The notes beneath the pieces are model-generated. The model saw nothing but the letters and a program-made list of their open reading frames with translations, made no database searches and was not told the origin of the DNA. Of a stretch of 64,000 nucleotides of DNA, positions 35,065 through 43,676 are shown piece by piece. Within the stretch, counting starts at the first letter, position 1, and each line of letters begins with the position of its first letter. The stretch is taken from the NCBI GenBank assembly GCA_035319185.1, contig DATHDF010000074.1:62001-126000 (forward strand), read 5' to 3'. Source of the stretch: Fen-1308 sp035319185. GTDB taxonomy: Bacteria > Nitrospirota > Thermodesulfovibrionia > Thermodesulfovibrionales > Dissulfurispiraceae. Made by a program: the position numbers and the translations under genes.

Positions 35065-35952
35065 ATGAATTTCTATCAGCTGACATACTTCAGGAAGGTT
35101 GCCGAGACCGGCAGCATAAGCAGGGCCGCCGAAGAGCTGTTGCTCACTCAGCCGGCAGTCAGCAAGCAGATAAAGGCGCTGGAAGACGAACTCGGCGAGA
35201 AACTTTTCGACAGGCTTGGAAAGAGGCTCTTTCTAACTCGGTCCGGTGAGCTGCTTTACTCCCGCGCCGAAAAGATATTGCAGTCTGTGGATGAGGCGAA
35301 GAGCGCAGTAAAGGATATGTCGGCGGAATGCGCCGGAGAGCTGGTAATAGGCACAAGCGATCATATCAGCATTCACAGGCTGCCCGAAATACTTAAGGAC
35401 TACATTACAACCTTTCCGAAAGTCGATCTGAAGCTGCGCTGTCACCGCTCTGAAACGGTGTTGGAAATGGTAAACAGAAATATGGTCGACCTGGGCGTAA
35501 TAACGCTGCCGAAAGTACCGCCTCATATAGTGTCTAAACCGATATGGAAAGACCCGATGTCGCTGGTCTACCAGAAATGCCACCCACTGGGATCGATAAA
35601 GACACCAAGGCTTAAAGATGCTGCCAAATACGGGATGATACTGCCTGATGCTGCTACAGAAACGCGGCAGATGATAGAGACTGCATACCGCAATAAAAAA
35701 CTGGGAATCAACGTGACTATGGAAGTAGCGTACATAGAGACGATAAAGAGCCTTGTGAAGTCAGGCCTCGGCATCTCGATACTGCCCGATAAAGCTATGG
35801 AAGATGAAGCGAAAAGCGGAGCGCTGTCAAAATCGAAGCTCGCCGATACTACATTTACGAGAAATCTCGGGGCTGTCTATTTGAAAGACAAGTATCTTTC
35901 AAAACCTGCCAAAGAGTTCCTGAACCTTTTGGAGCTCAGTTCACGGCTTTAA
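35065..35952 (+). CDS. LysR-family transcriptional regulator
   Basis: A 295-residue LysR-type protein with the helix-turn-helix SISRAAEELLLTQPAVSKQIKA near residue 18 and a periplasmic-binding-like effector domain (SDHISIHRLPEILKDYI onwards; ISILPDKAM near the end). It resembles CysB/CysL-type members, but the ligand cannot be read from the sequence. It is transcribed divergently from leuCD, so control of leucine synthesis is the natural guess. ATG, GTG and TTG options nearby leave the start reasonably firm at MNFYQLTYF. Confidence 0.93.
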   Translation: MNFYQLTYFRKVAETGSISRAAEELLLTQPAVSKQIKALEDELGEKLFDRLGKRLFLTRSGELLYSRAEKILQSVDEAKSAVKDMSAECAGELVIGTSDHISIHRLPEILKDYITTFPKVDLKLRCHRSETVLEMVNRNMVDLGVITLPKVPPHIVSKPIWKDPMSLVYQKCHPLGSIKTPRLKDAAKYGMILPDAATETRQMIETAYRNKKLGINVTMEVAYIETIKSLVKSGLGISILPDKAMEDEAKSGALSKSKLADTTFTRNLGAVYLKDKYLSKPAKEFLNLLELSSRL

Positions 35953-36112
35953 AGAGACGGCATGCCTTGGACGCAGCCAGGCGAGAAGGGCTGTGGCTCG
36001 ACAGTCGAGCAGAAAGCTTTCCATTCAGGCAAATTTGATTTCACATGCCGATGATGTTCCGGCTATAATATCGTGAAATCAGGCCAATTGGGGTTATTCG
36101 GAAGGAACGTGC

Positions 36113-36508
36113 ATGGCACAGAGTATTAAAGTCAAGGTTTATTACGAAGACACCGACGCAGGCGGAGTCGTTTACTATGCAAATTATCTGCGATACATGG
36201 AGCGGGCAAGGACCGAGTTCCTGACTGATTACGGCATCAGCGTCGCGGATCATCACAACAAGGGAATTTTCTTCGTCGTGACCCATGTAGATATAAGCTA
36301 TAAGAAGGCGGCCCGCCTCGGCGAGACAATCGAGCTGACGACCGAGGTTGAAGAGATGCGAAACGCCAGCATGACTGTGAGGAACAGGATACTCAGAGAT
36401 GGTAACCTCCTGGTTGATGCTCTTCTGACTTTTGCGTGCATCGGTGCTGATGGCAGGCCCCAGCGACTGCCTGAACAATTTGAAGCTTTGCGGCCGGCGG
36501 GCAATTAG
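36113..36508 (+). CDS. ybgC: YbgC/FadM-family acyl-CoA thioesterase
   Basis: A 131-residue hot-dog-fold protein. The catalytic Asp motif is YYEDTDAGGVVYYANYLRYM and the YKKAARLGETIEL segment follows. YbgC proteins hydrolyse acyl-CoA esters and are often linked to the Tol-Pal system. No tol genes are in the window. A TATAAT lies about 49 bases upstream, with no clear -35. RidA begins 2 bases after the stop, so the two are co-transcribed. Confidence 0.9.
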   Translation: MAQSIKVKVYYEDTDAGGVVYYANYLRYMERARTEFLTDYGISVADHHNKGIFFVVTHVDISYKKAARLGETIELTTEVEEMRNASMTVRNRILRDGNLLVDALLTFACIGADGRPQRLPEQFEALRPAGN

Positions 36509-36510
36509 AT

Positions 36511-36972
36511 ATGAACATAGATGACAAATTGAAGGAACTCGGGATACGATGGACTGAGACCCCGAAGCCTTTGGGCTCTTACGTTCCGTTTGTCCAGACG
36601 GGAAATCTCCTGTTCTTGAGCGGAGTGCTGCCGCTCAGAGACGGACGGCTGGCAAGAATCGGGAGGGTCGGCGAAACCGTTTCGCTCGAAGAGGCTCAGC
36701 AAGAGGCGCGACAGGTTGTGATCAATGCATTGTCCATTCTGAAGTCTGCGATCGGAGATCTCGGCAAAATGCGCAGATGCGTCAAGCTGAACGGATACGT
36801 GGCGTCTTCCGATAACTTTACAGACCAGCCCAAGGTGCTGAACGCCGCATCGGATTTGTTATTCGAAATTTTTGGAGAAGCGGGCAGGCACGCCAGGTCG
36901 GCAGTCGGTGTCAGCTCTCTGCCGCTGAATTCTCCGATTGAAATAGATTTCGTATTTGAGACAGAAATCTAA
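36511..36972 (+). CDS. RidA/YjgF-family protein
   Basis: A 153-residue RidA-like protein with FLSGVLPLRDGRL, the KLNGYVASSDNFTDQPKVLN core and the conserved Arg in RHARSAVGVSSLPLNSP. It has the larger size of the YjgF subgroup often annotated as enamine/imine deaminase-like. Canonical RidA removes reactive imines formed in branched-chain amino acid metabolism, which would fit the nearby ilv/leu genes; that link is inference. It starts 2 bases after the thioesterase gene. Confidence 0.88.
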   Translation: MNIDDKLKELGIRWTETPKPLGSYVPFVQTGNLLFLSGVLPLRDGRLARIGRVGETVSLEEAQQEARQVVINALSILKSAIGDLGKMRRCVKLNGYVASSDNFTDQPKVLNAASDLLFEIFGEAGRHARSAVGVSSLPLNSPIEIDFVFETEI

Positions 36973-37415
36973 TAGGTTGCAGGGTCCTCCGGAGGCAGTG
37001 CAGCTTCGTCAAAGGGCATGACTCCAAGCTGGAGCATCACTGACTCGATGCCCTTCAACGTTTCTCCGTAATCAAGCCACCGCAATTCCTCATGCAGTGC
37101 CCTTTCGACGAGCCGGTCGAAGGCGTCAAAATCAAATCTGCCGTCAAGCACCTTCGAACGGACCAGTAGATTATAGATCGAACGATCCTCATTGAGATTG
37201 TCTCCGTGCTCAATCGACAGCATTCCCCTTCTTTCCGGAGACGCGACATACCATTCGAGAGCCCCGTTAAGCGCGTCGGAAAGCGTGACCACCGCGGCCG
37301 AGAATTTGCCCTGCCTGAGTCTGCGTCTTCCGCCTCTGATATGGAGTTTCGCCCTGAACAGGGGGCCTTCTTCCGGTCCCATAGACCGCTCGTTCATCAA
37401 ACCTGCATGCGGCAT
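36969..37415 (-). CDS. hypothetical protein, helical, possibly HEPN-like
   Basis: A 148-residue protein I cannot name. GGAGG lies 7 bases before its ATG, so it looks real. The sequence is mainly helical, with a basic N-terminal helix (LHIRGGRRRLRQGKFSAAVV) and an acidic C-terminus (PFDEAALPPEDPATY). The RxxLRQGKFSAAV helix with a following short helical array resembles HEPN-fold proteins, but the RxxxxH nuclease motif is absent. It overlaps the ridA stop by 4 bases on the opposite strand. Confidence 0.6.
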   Translation of the reverse strand: MPHAGLMNERSMGPEEGPLFRAKLHIRGGRRRLRQGKFSAAVVTLSDALNGALEWYVASPERRGMLSIEHGDNLNEDRSIYNLLVRSKVLDGRFDFDAFDRLVERALHEELRWLDYGETLKGIESVMLQLGVMPFDEAALPPEDPATY

Positions 37416-37505
37416 TCCGGCACCTCCCTTTTACTGAATTCTACCAACCTGACTGTTACGCCGCAACAAGCAACCCTCTGTTATAATTTAATTAGAGGCA
37501 TCTGC

Positions 37506-38183
37506 ATGGCAAAGAAGAAAGAAGCAAACGATTTTTCCTTCCGTCCATTCAAGAATCTGGGCACGATAATCGTCCCGGAGACTGTCGATAGTACGCCTGA
37601 CAGCTCTTCGGCCTCTGAAGCGTGTCCCGACGATGAAGAGCTCTTTCTGGCAGAAATGAAGGGAGTGCGCGAAATAAAGGAATTCCGCCGTCTGCCGGTT
37701 CATCGCAAAGTTCCCGCCCCTGTCAGGATGCCGCCGGATTCCGATTCTGAAACCCTTAAGACACTGGAAGAAATATCGGAGGGCAGAAGACCCATCAGAC
37801 TATCGGATACGCAGGAATACGTGGAGTGGGCTAACGCTCGCTCAGGTTGCGCAGCAGCAGTGGCGTGCAAGCTGCACGAAGGCAGGTTCGCGGTGCAGGA
37901 TTTTCTGGATCTTCACGGTTTTACGGTTGAAGAAGCAGAAGACAGAATCGGGGAGTTTCTGGCGGCATCGCTCAGAAAAGGCCTCAGGTGCGTCAAGATC
38001 ATCCACGGCAGGGGGCTCAAGTCGCCCAAGGGTCCTGTACTGAAGGAGTCCCTCGTAAAATGGCTCTCGGGACGATACCGTCGCAATGTGATCGCCTTTG
38101 CAACAGCCCGCCGGTGCGATGGCGGACTCGGAGCACTGTATGTCCTGCTCAGACAACATAGGAGTAGAAAGAAGCTTCTTTAG
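37506..38183 (+). CDS. Smr-domain protein
   Basis: A 225-residue protein with a C-terminal Smr domain: LDLHGFTVEEAEDRI and IIHGRGLKSPKGPVLKE carry the conserved LDLHG and HGRG motifs. Smr domains of the MutS2/SmrA/SmrB kind cut nucleic acid, and SmrB acts on collided ribosomes. The N-terminal half is polar and low in complexity with no clear domain. A longer frame opens at 37206; the ATG at 37506 has AGAGG 7 bases upstream and a TATAAT-like box at 37482, so I use it. Confidence 0.88.
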   Translation: MAKKKEANDFSFRPFKNLGTIIVPETVDSTPDSSSASEACPDDEELFLAEMKGVREIKEFRRLPVHRKVPAPVRMPPDSDSETLKTLEEISEGRRPIRLSDTQEYVEWANARSGCAAAVACKLHEGRFAVQDFLDLHGFTVEEAEDRIGEFLAASLRKGLRCVKIIHGRGLKSPKGPVLKESLVKWLSGRYRRNVIAFATARRCDGGLGALYVLLRQHRSRKKLL

Positions 38184-38254
38184 AACAAAATTGCTTGCAG
38201 CTGCAAAATAAACTCATACTTTCATTGAAGAGTCCACGTTGAATATAATGAATA

Positions 38255-38842
38255 ATGTCCGCCGGAGAGGCAAAAGCCTGGGAGATACTCAAAACCCTCG
38301 ACCCAATCGAAGTCTGTAAGCGGGCGGCAGTTCAATATGATGCCGGGGGACACAAATACATCGTGCGCTCCATGGGAAGAGATTTTTCCTTTTTGCTGGA
38401 CGATGAACAAATTACGGGCGATGACCTCTTTCTAAAACGCCTGGGCTATTTATTCAAACTTTCGGCTTTATGCTATCTCAATAGCGCACTCGAAATCCCG
38501 ACTACCGAGCGCTTGATCAGACCGTCGGACCTTAAGGGGGGCCAGATTTTCTTCAGAGGCACGCACATACTGCCTCTGGACGGGCTGGCAGCCCAATACG
38601 GTGTCAATTCCAATATGTTTCTTCAGAAAGGAACTGATCTGGGCGCGGAGGCTGCCTCGTTCGGCGATGCAGCCCTGCGGGTATTGCCGTTCCCGAGGAT
38701 CCCGGTCTACCTGATACTCTGGAAGCAGGATGATGAATTCCCGGCCCGCGCGGATCTGTTATTCGATTCTTCCTCTGAAATGCAGGCACCGCTGGACATA
38801 TTGTGGTCAGCCGCAATGATGACGGTTCTTGCCATGATGTAG
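38255..38842 (+). CDS. DUF3786 domain protein
   Basis: A 195-residue protein matching the DUF3786 family: RAAVQYDAGGHKYIVRSMGR, RGTHILPLDGLAAQYG and LRVLPFPRIPVYLILWKQDD with a central FLKRLGYLFKLSALCYLNS. The family occurs in anaerobes next to Fe-S or corrinoid genes, but no function is established. The Shine-Dalgarno is weak, so the start is uncertain. It follows the Smr gene by 71 bases. Confidence 0.82.
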   Translation: MSAGEAKAWEILKTLDPIEVCKRAAVQYDAGGHKYIVRSMGRDFSFLLDDEQITGDDLFLKRLGYLFKLSALCYLNSALEIPTTERLIRPSDLKGGQIFFRGTHILPLDGLAAQYGVNSNMFLQKGTDLGAEAASFGDAALRVLPFPRIPVYLILWKQDDEFPARADLLFDSSSEMQAPLDILWSAAMMTVLAMM

Positions 38843-38849
38843 CCTCAAA

Positions 38850-39185
38850 TCAATAAGTGGATCTTATCCTGCCGGTCCTTTTGTCTATAATGACCTTATC
38901 TACAAGCGCGCCATGCCTGTCCCTGATATCGGCCTCAAAAAAAAGGTCCCTTTCGCGAACATCGCCGATCTTCACATCCCTGCCTGAAAAATAATCCCTG
39001 ATCATCCTTCTGGCCTCATCACCGCTGGACACTGCCTTGCGTTCGCCGTAGCCGCCCCTGGATTCGCCGTATGGGAAGGCCCTGGGCCTCATTTCGCCAG
39101 ATACAACCGGACAAAAGGCGGTAGCCCATATCGCACATGCAATCAATATTATGAAACTGATGTAAACTGCAGACTTGGCTCCCAT
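38850..39185 (-). CDS. hypothetical membrane-anchored periplasmic protein, PepSY-like
   Basis: A 111-residue protein whose N-terminus is a membrane or signal helix (AVYISFIILIACAIWATAFC). The short C-terminal domain (IRDYFSGRDVKIGDVRERD and KVIIDKRTGRIRSTY) resembles the PepSY fold. The frame is open to 39257, but GAGAGGGG upstream of the ATG at 39185 gives a signal-peptide start. The function is unknown. It is followed by the triheme cytochrome gene on the same strand. Confidence 0.6.
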   Translation of the reverse strand: MGAKSAVYISFIILIACAIWATAFCPVVSGEMRPRAFPYGESRGGYGERKAVSSGDEARRMIRDYFSGRDVKIGDVRERDLFFEADIRDRHGALVDKVIIDKRTGRIRSTY

Positions 39186-39268
39186 ATTGCTCAACCCCTC
39201 TCCCATGGCAAACTCAAACATTATATCACATTCAACGGCGACCTCTTTCAGCTGCACGTCCGAAGATT

Positions 39269-39308
39269 ACTGCAGCCGGAAAAGGCTTTGGCCCCTTCCG
39301 GCTGCAGT
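39269..39308 (-). terminator. long hairpin after the triheme cytochrome gene
   Basis: ACTGCAGCCGGAA (39269-39281) pairs perfectly with TTCCGGCTGCAGT (39296-39308) immediately downstream of the cytochrome stop codon. There is no strong T-run, so termination efficiency is unclear. Confidence 0.6.
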
Positions 39309-39310
39309 GA

Positions 39311-39625
39311 TTATTTCTTATGACATTTAGTGCAGTTATCAGCTGCTGCAAAGGCCTTTTTGCCGTTGTGGCAGGCGAAACAGAATTTGTTCTTCTTATG
39401 GTCAGCCTGCGTTATCTTGACTGCTCCCTTCTTCATTTTAAACAGTTTAGTATGACAGTCCTTGCACTTGAATCCTTTGTCGGCATGGACCTTGCCATCA
39501 AATATAACTTTACCAGGGCTCTTCTCAGCTGCAAACTCAACCGTCTTGCCCGACGGAACGGCCCATGATGTGCCAATCAGCGCCAACATAGCTAATGCCA
39601 TTACAGCTATTACCGCTATCTTCAT
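39311..39625 (-). CDS. c(7)-type triheme cytochrome
   Basis: A 104-residue exported cytochrome. The signal peptide is AVIAVMALAMLALIGTSWA. Three heme motifs are visible, CKDCH, CFACH and CTKCH, the last near the C-terminus, with extra His residues (HADKG and ADHKK) as likely distal ligands. Triheme c7 proteins carry electrons in the periplasm in metal- or sulfur-reducing anaerobes. It is 52 bases downstream of a small secreted protein, with a hairpin between, so the two are probably co-transcribed. Confidence 0.9.
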   Translation of the reverse strand: MKIAVIAVMALAMLALIGTSWAVPSGKTVEFAAEKSPGKVIFDGKVHADKGFKCKDCHTKLFKMKKGAVKITQADHKKNKFCFACHNGKKAFAAADNCTKCHKK

Positions 39626-39640
39626 CGCCTTGTCCTCCGA

Positions 39641-39663
39641 GGGGCAGGGTCTATCCCTGCCCC
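39641..39663 (-). other. GC-rich hairpin between the small secreted protein and the cytochrome gene
   Basis: GGGGCAGGG and CCCTGCCCC pair perfectly around TCTAT. It lies between two co-directional genes without a T-run, so it may stabilise or process the message, or partially terminate it. Confidence 0.6.
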
Positions 39664-39677
39664 AACTGGTTAATACT

Positions 39678-39911
39678 TTAGCAGCCTTCTATCGCTTTCT
39701 TCTTGATGACCTTACCGTCGTTTACAGTAACCTTGTCACCGACCTTCAGGCCGGCATCGCCGGTTGCAGTGGTTTCCTTTCCGTCCGCTGTTTTAACCGT
39801 TACCTTGCTACCTTCGATCTTGGTTATCGTGCCCTTCTCAGCAGCAAGACTGAGACCTGCAACCGCCAGAGTAAACGCCACGACTACAAATACCGCGAGA
39901 ATCTTTTTCAT
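39678..39911 (-). CDS. small secreted beta-rich protein
   Basis: A 77-residue protein with a signal peptide (MKKILAVFVVVAFTLAVAG, likely cleaved after SLAA). The mature part is a run of short beta strands (ITKIEGSKVTVKTADGKE and VGDKVTVNDGKVIKK) suggestive of a small OB or SH3-like barrel, ending in a single Cys. I cannot assign a named family. It precedes the triheme cytochrome on the same strand and may act with it; GGAGG precedes the ATG. Confidence 0.75.
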   Translation of the reverse strand: MKKILAVFVVVAFTLAVAGLSLAAEKGTITKIEGSKVTVKTADGKETTATGDAGLKVGDKVTVNDGKVIKKKAIEGC

Positions 39912-40035
39912 ATCGTTTCACCTCCTTCCGTTTGAGTTTTTCATTCTTTAGTCTCTTATCCTGATTAAAGGATACCAAACAAATGTGAATCGCAATCGAA
40001 CAGAATATGAACAATTATGAATTGCAATCAGCCGC

Positions 40036-41382
40036 TTATTCCGGCAGTTTAACTGTAAAGACAGTTCCCTTGCCGGGTTGGCTTTCAACGCCTATAGTCC
40101 CTCCGTGGGCTTCCACCAGCTCTTTTACAATAGTAAGACCTATGCCCAGGCCGCCCTTCGATCCCCGGTAGAACCTCTCAAATATGAAAGGAATGTCCTC
40201 TTCCCTGATGCCGCTGCCGTCGTCGGCGACCGAAATGACCGCCTGATTGCGCTCATCCTCCGCACTGATCCTGACATGCCCGCCCCTCGCAGAAGCCTTA
40301 AGTGCGTTCGACAGCAGGTTGATGATGATCTGGCTCAGGCGGTCCGGGTCAGCGTTTACCTGCAGCTTATCTTCACACGAAAGATGGAGCTTTACGCCGT
40401 TTTCGTCAAAAAGTCTGCCGAAACGGTCAACGATGCCTTCCAGAAACTGCCTCAGATCAAACACCGTCTTGCGAAGATAGCGGCTGCTCGCCTCGGCCTG
40501 CGCCAGTTCTTCTATCCCCTCGATGATCTTTCTCAGTCTGCCTATCTCTGAGTACAGAGACTGAACATGTTCCTTATCCAGCGGGATGAGGCCATCCATC
40601 ATTGCCTCCAGTTCGCCGCGGATCGCGCTGATCGGCGTTCTCAATTCGTGAGCAATATTGGTCGTCAGCTTTCGACGCAGGGAGTCCTGCATTTCGAGGG
40701 ATTGAGCCATACGGTTAAAGGCGTCGGCAAGCTCTGCCATCTCGCCTTTGCCGGAAATATTTACACGACTCTTCAGATTGCCGCTGCTGATATCAGCCGC
40801 CGCTCCGGTCAGTCTTTTTATGGGGTTGGTCAGCATCCTCGAAAATATGACACTCAGCAAAAGCGTTATTCCGCCGAGCGCAAAAAGTGAATAGAGAAGC
40901 AGCCTGTTCGACCTGTCGACAAAAACGCCTTCTTTGCGCGGCCTCAACAGACCGACTTCGAGATGGCCGATCTGCTCGCCTCCTAAAAAGAGTGGGTAGG
41001 GGACAAATTTCTCTCCGGTTCTCCTTTCATCGAAGTCCGAAAGAGCAATGACCCTGCGCACAACCGCCTGGGATTGGTCGCCGATGGCCTTTTCGGTATC
41101 CATCACCAGCGTACCGCCAACGTCGTACAGCTTGACGTCATAACCCAGCATCAGGGCCCATATCATATTCTCCGTTACATCCTTTGTCGCCCATCCTTCA
41201 TTCTTGTCAAAAGAGCTCTCCATGGCAGCCGTGATCCAGTAAATGCGGTCCTCGCGCTCCCCTTCGAGATATTCCCTGAAGTCCTTGAGCATGAGTTCGC
41301 GAAGAAGAAGTGCTGCGGAGAGTGCTATCAGCGAAACGGCAATTAGAAGTATTAGAAACTTGGCCCAGAGGTTCTTAAACAT
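40036..41382 (-). CDS. HAMP-domain sensor histidine kinase
   Basis: A 448-residue membrane kinase. Helices at the N-terminus (ILLIAVSLIALSAALLLREL) and near residue 165 bracket a periplasmic sensor region. HAMP follows (NPIKRLTGAAADISSGNL), then HisKA with the phospho-His in NIAHELRTPISAIRG and the HATPase motifs LLSNALKASARGG, ADDGSGI and GGLGIGLTIVKEL. It overlaps the paired response regulator by 8 bases. The signal is unknown; the BaeS-like order suggests envelope stress, but this is only a family-level guess. Confidence 0.92.
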   Translation of the reverse strand: MFKNLWAKFLILLIAVSLIALSAALLLRELMLKDFREYLEGEREDRIYWITAAMESSFDKNEGWATKDVTENMIWALMLGYDVKLYDVGGTLVMDTEKAIGDQSQAVVRRVIALSDFDERRTGEKFVPYPLFLGGEQIGHLEVGLLRPRKEGVFVDRSNRLLLYSLFALGGITLLLSVIFSRMLTNPIKRLTGAAADISSGNLKSRVNISGKGEMAELADAFNRMAQSLEMQDSLRRKLTTNIAHELRTPISAIRGELEAMMDGLIPLDKEHVQSLYSEIGRLRKIIEGIEELAQAEASSRYLRKTVFDLRQFLEGIVDRFGRLFDENGVKLHLSCEDKLQVNADPDRLSQIIINLLSNALKASARGGHVRISAEDERNQAVISVADDGSGIREEDIPFIFERFYRGSKGGLGIGLTIVKELVEAHGGTIGVESQPGKGTVFTVKLPE

Positions 41383-42076
41383 CCTTCTTTCCCGAAAAGC
41401 GGTATCCTACTCCATAAATGGTAAGGATGAATTCGGGGTTCCTGGGGTCTTCCTCTATTTTATGGCGGATATTCTTTATATGGGCATCGATACTTCGCTC
41501 GTATCCTTCGAACTGATAACCGAGGGCCTTTTCAACCAGCTCCTCTCTTGTGAAGACCCTTCCAGGGTGCGTCGCCAGTATGTAAAGGACCTTGAATTCC
41601 GTGGGCGTAATATTAATCAGGCCGCTATTCTTTGTCACCTCGTAACTTTGACCGTCGATTATGAGAGATCGTTTGTTAAAGCTGAGGGGTTCGGCATTCT
41701 CCAGGTCCCCCTTCTGCTGCCTGCGCAAAACAGCCTTAATGCGATAAACAAGCTCGCGCGGACTAAAAGGCTTCACAACATAATCGTCGGCGCCAAGTGC
41801 GAATCCGGCCACCCTCTCCTCTTCCGAGGCTTTTGCCGTGAGCATGATTATCGGGAAGTCGCCGATCTGCCTGAGTTCCTGGCACACCTCTTCGCCGCTG
41901 ATGTCCGGCAGCATCAGATCAAGCACCGCAAGCAAAGGTTTCTCCTTCATCGCCGCCTCAACGCCCTTCTTGCCTGCGTCCGCATAGACCACCTTGTAGC
42001 CGGCCCCTTCTAGATATACCTTCACTACCTTGGCGATCTTGGCGTCATCTTCTATAAGCAGTATCGGCGGCAGCAT
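41375..42076 (-). CDS. OmpR-family response regulator
   Basis: A 233-residue regulator. The receiver domain has acidic residues (IEDDAKI) and the phospho-Asp in LAVLDLMLPDISGEEV. The winged helix at the C-terminus contains TPTEFKVLYILATHPGRVFTR and RSIDAHIKNIRHK. It is encoded just upstream of, and overlapping, its partner histidine kinase. Targets are unknown. The ATG is preceded by GGAGGT. Confidence 0.94.
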   Translation of the reverse strand: MLPPILLIEDDAKIAKVVKVYLEGAGYKVVYADAGKKGVEAAMKEKPLLAVLDLMLPDISGEEVCQELRQIGDFPIIMLTAKASEEERVAGFALGADDYVVKPFSPRELVYRIKAVLRRQQKGDLENAEPLSFNKRSLIIDGQSYEVTKNSGLINITPTEFKVLYILATHPGRVFTREELVEKALGYQFEGYERSIDAHIKNIRHKIEEDPRNPEFILTIYGVGYRFSGKKDV

Positions 42077-42357
42077 AACAACCTCCGGTCAGGATATTTG
42101 AAGCGATTGAATCTATTATATTGCACGTCGATGCCGTTATTTTCAACCCGAACGTTGTAAAAAATAGAATGGAATGAACCAAAGATGAATGCAGATTGAC
42201 AACAAAGAACATTACAATAGAGCCTGGCATTCTGCCTTAAACAAAAAACTCAGCCGCCTTGCAGTGGCTGCCGAGACATTGATATGTATTGAGTCGATGT
42301 GAGCAAAAAATGGCTGTTTGGACGTTGTGCTTTCCTTTTACCTTGGCTAACTTATAG

Positions 42358-43547
42358 TTAGGTCTGCGGTATGAACAAACGCGGGAAATAAAACTCTCGG
42401 ACAGGATCAGGGAAAGCAATGCGGAGCTTACCCTTCGGGCTATCAGATAATATAAGCTCCTCCCTAAGCAATTGGCCGATCAAATCCCGGGCTGTCCTCT
42501 CTTTAAGACCTGAAATGCGGACGGCATCGCCTCTTGCAATCTCACCCTTATAAATAAGATCTGTTAATACGTGCTTGGCCTCTATGCGCAAACCTCCCTC
42601 AAATGACCGCCGCTCAACATAACCTGACACTCGTTCGGCCAGTTTACCCGGCAATAAAAGAGATCTCATGAAATCCAGCTGGTCTATGCATGTTTTGATA
42701 AAGAAAATGCAAAAATCACGCAGAGCTCTCGCTGAAAGACTGCCCCGGCCATCAAGATCTCCCTGCCTTGACATATCAGCCAATGAAAGCAACCGCTTGT
42801 AATTGTCATGTGAGCGCGATAACCCCCTGACTGGGGACCAGAGCCCGTTTGAATCAAGACCACAACGCATCAAAAAAGCTTCAATCAAAAGCCTCGCAAT
42901 GCGGCCATTACCATCTATAAATGGGTGGATCCATAAAAAACGGTGATGCGAAGCTGCCATTGCAAGGACTTGGTGAATACGATCATAACGAGATGGATTA
43001 TACTTTTCAGAAAAGAATCGTACCAGTTCCTCCACCGCATCTTTCTCCTGCGGAATGTATCTACCCACCGTAACTGCTTCTTTCCGCCATTCTCCTGGCA
43101 CCACTGGCAATTCCCGATTACCAGATGGTGACCGGACGATCCTGAATTCATCAGGCATACGGTCGTAGAATTCCTTGTGCAGCCAAAGAATTAACTCCGG
43201 GGAACAAGGGGACTCTGTGTATCTTTAAATTTAAGCCGCTCAACCAGAAGACGGTAGACTTTGATATGGGCAACGCTTTCTGTCTGCAGTTCGCGTTTTG
43301 CCGGATCATCAGAGTAATTTCCCTTTAATGCCTTGTCGATATCTCTTGGTGTCGTATAGTGACCTGAGATCAAGTTACTATAATAGCTGTGCATCGTTTC
43401 GATAAGCCGGGCTATTGTGGCCCGTGTAATCGAATGAATCCCGCCATGCAGCATGGATACCCTCTCGATAACCGCCACGATCAGATCCGTCAACTCTCTA
43501 TCGAGTTCAGGAAGGAACGGTGTCATATGTTGGCTTAATGACCTCAT
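42358..43547 (-). pseudogene. frameshifted Fic-family AMPylase gene
   Basis: The N-terminal fragment (43547 to 43191) and the C-terminal fragment (from about 43200 to 42358) read as one Fic protein joined by a single -1 frame change at GTTCCCCGG. The second frame continues upstream of its first ATG as PELILWLHKEFYDRMP, the normal family sequence. The catalytic HPFIDGNGRIAR is intact. The inhibitory helix, which normally reads Ser-x-x-x-Glu-Gly, reads SNLISG here, so the inhibitory Glu is Ser. The frameshift could be a sequencing error, a recent mutation or, less likely, programmed. No antitoxin gene is adjacent. Confidence 0.75.
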
Positions 43548-43676
43548 TATGTAACATTATGCCGATCTTGCTGCCAATCTAAATGGAAGAAGTAGCATAC
43601 GAAGAAGTCCGATTAACTCTTGATCACCCAAGCCGCTATCGGTGTGAATAGACATAGACTCAGCAATCGCGACCTT

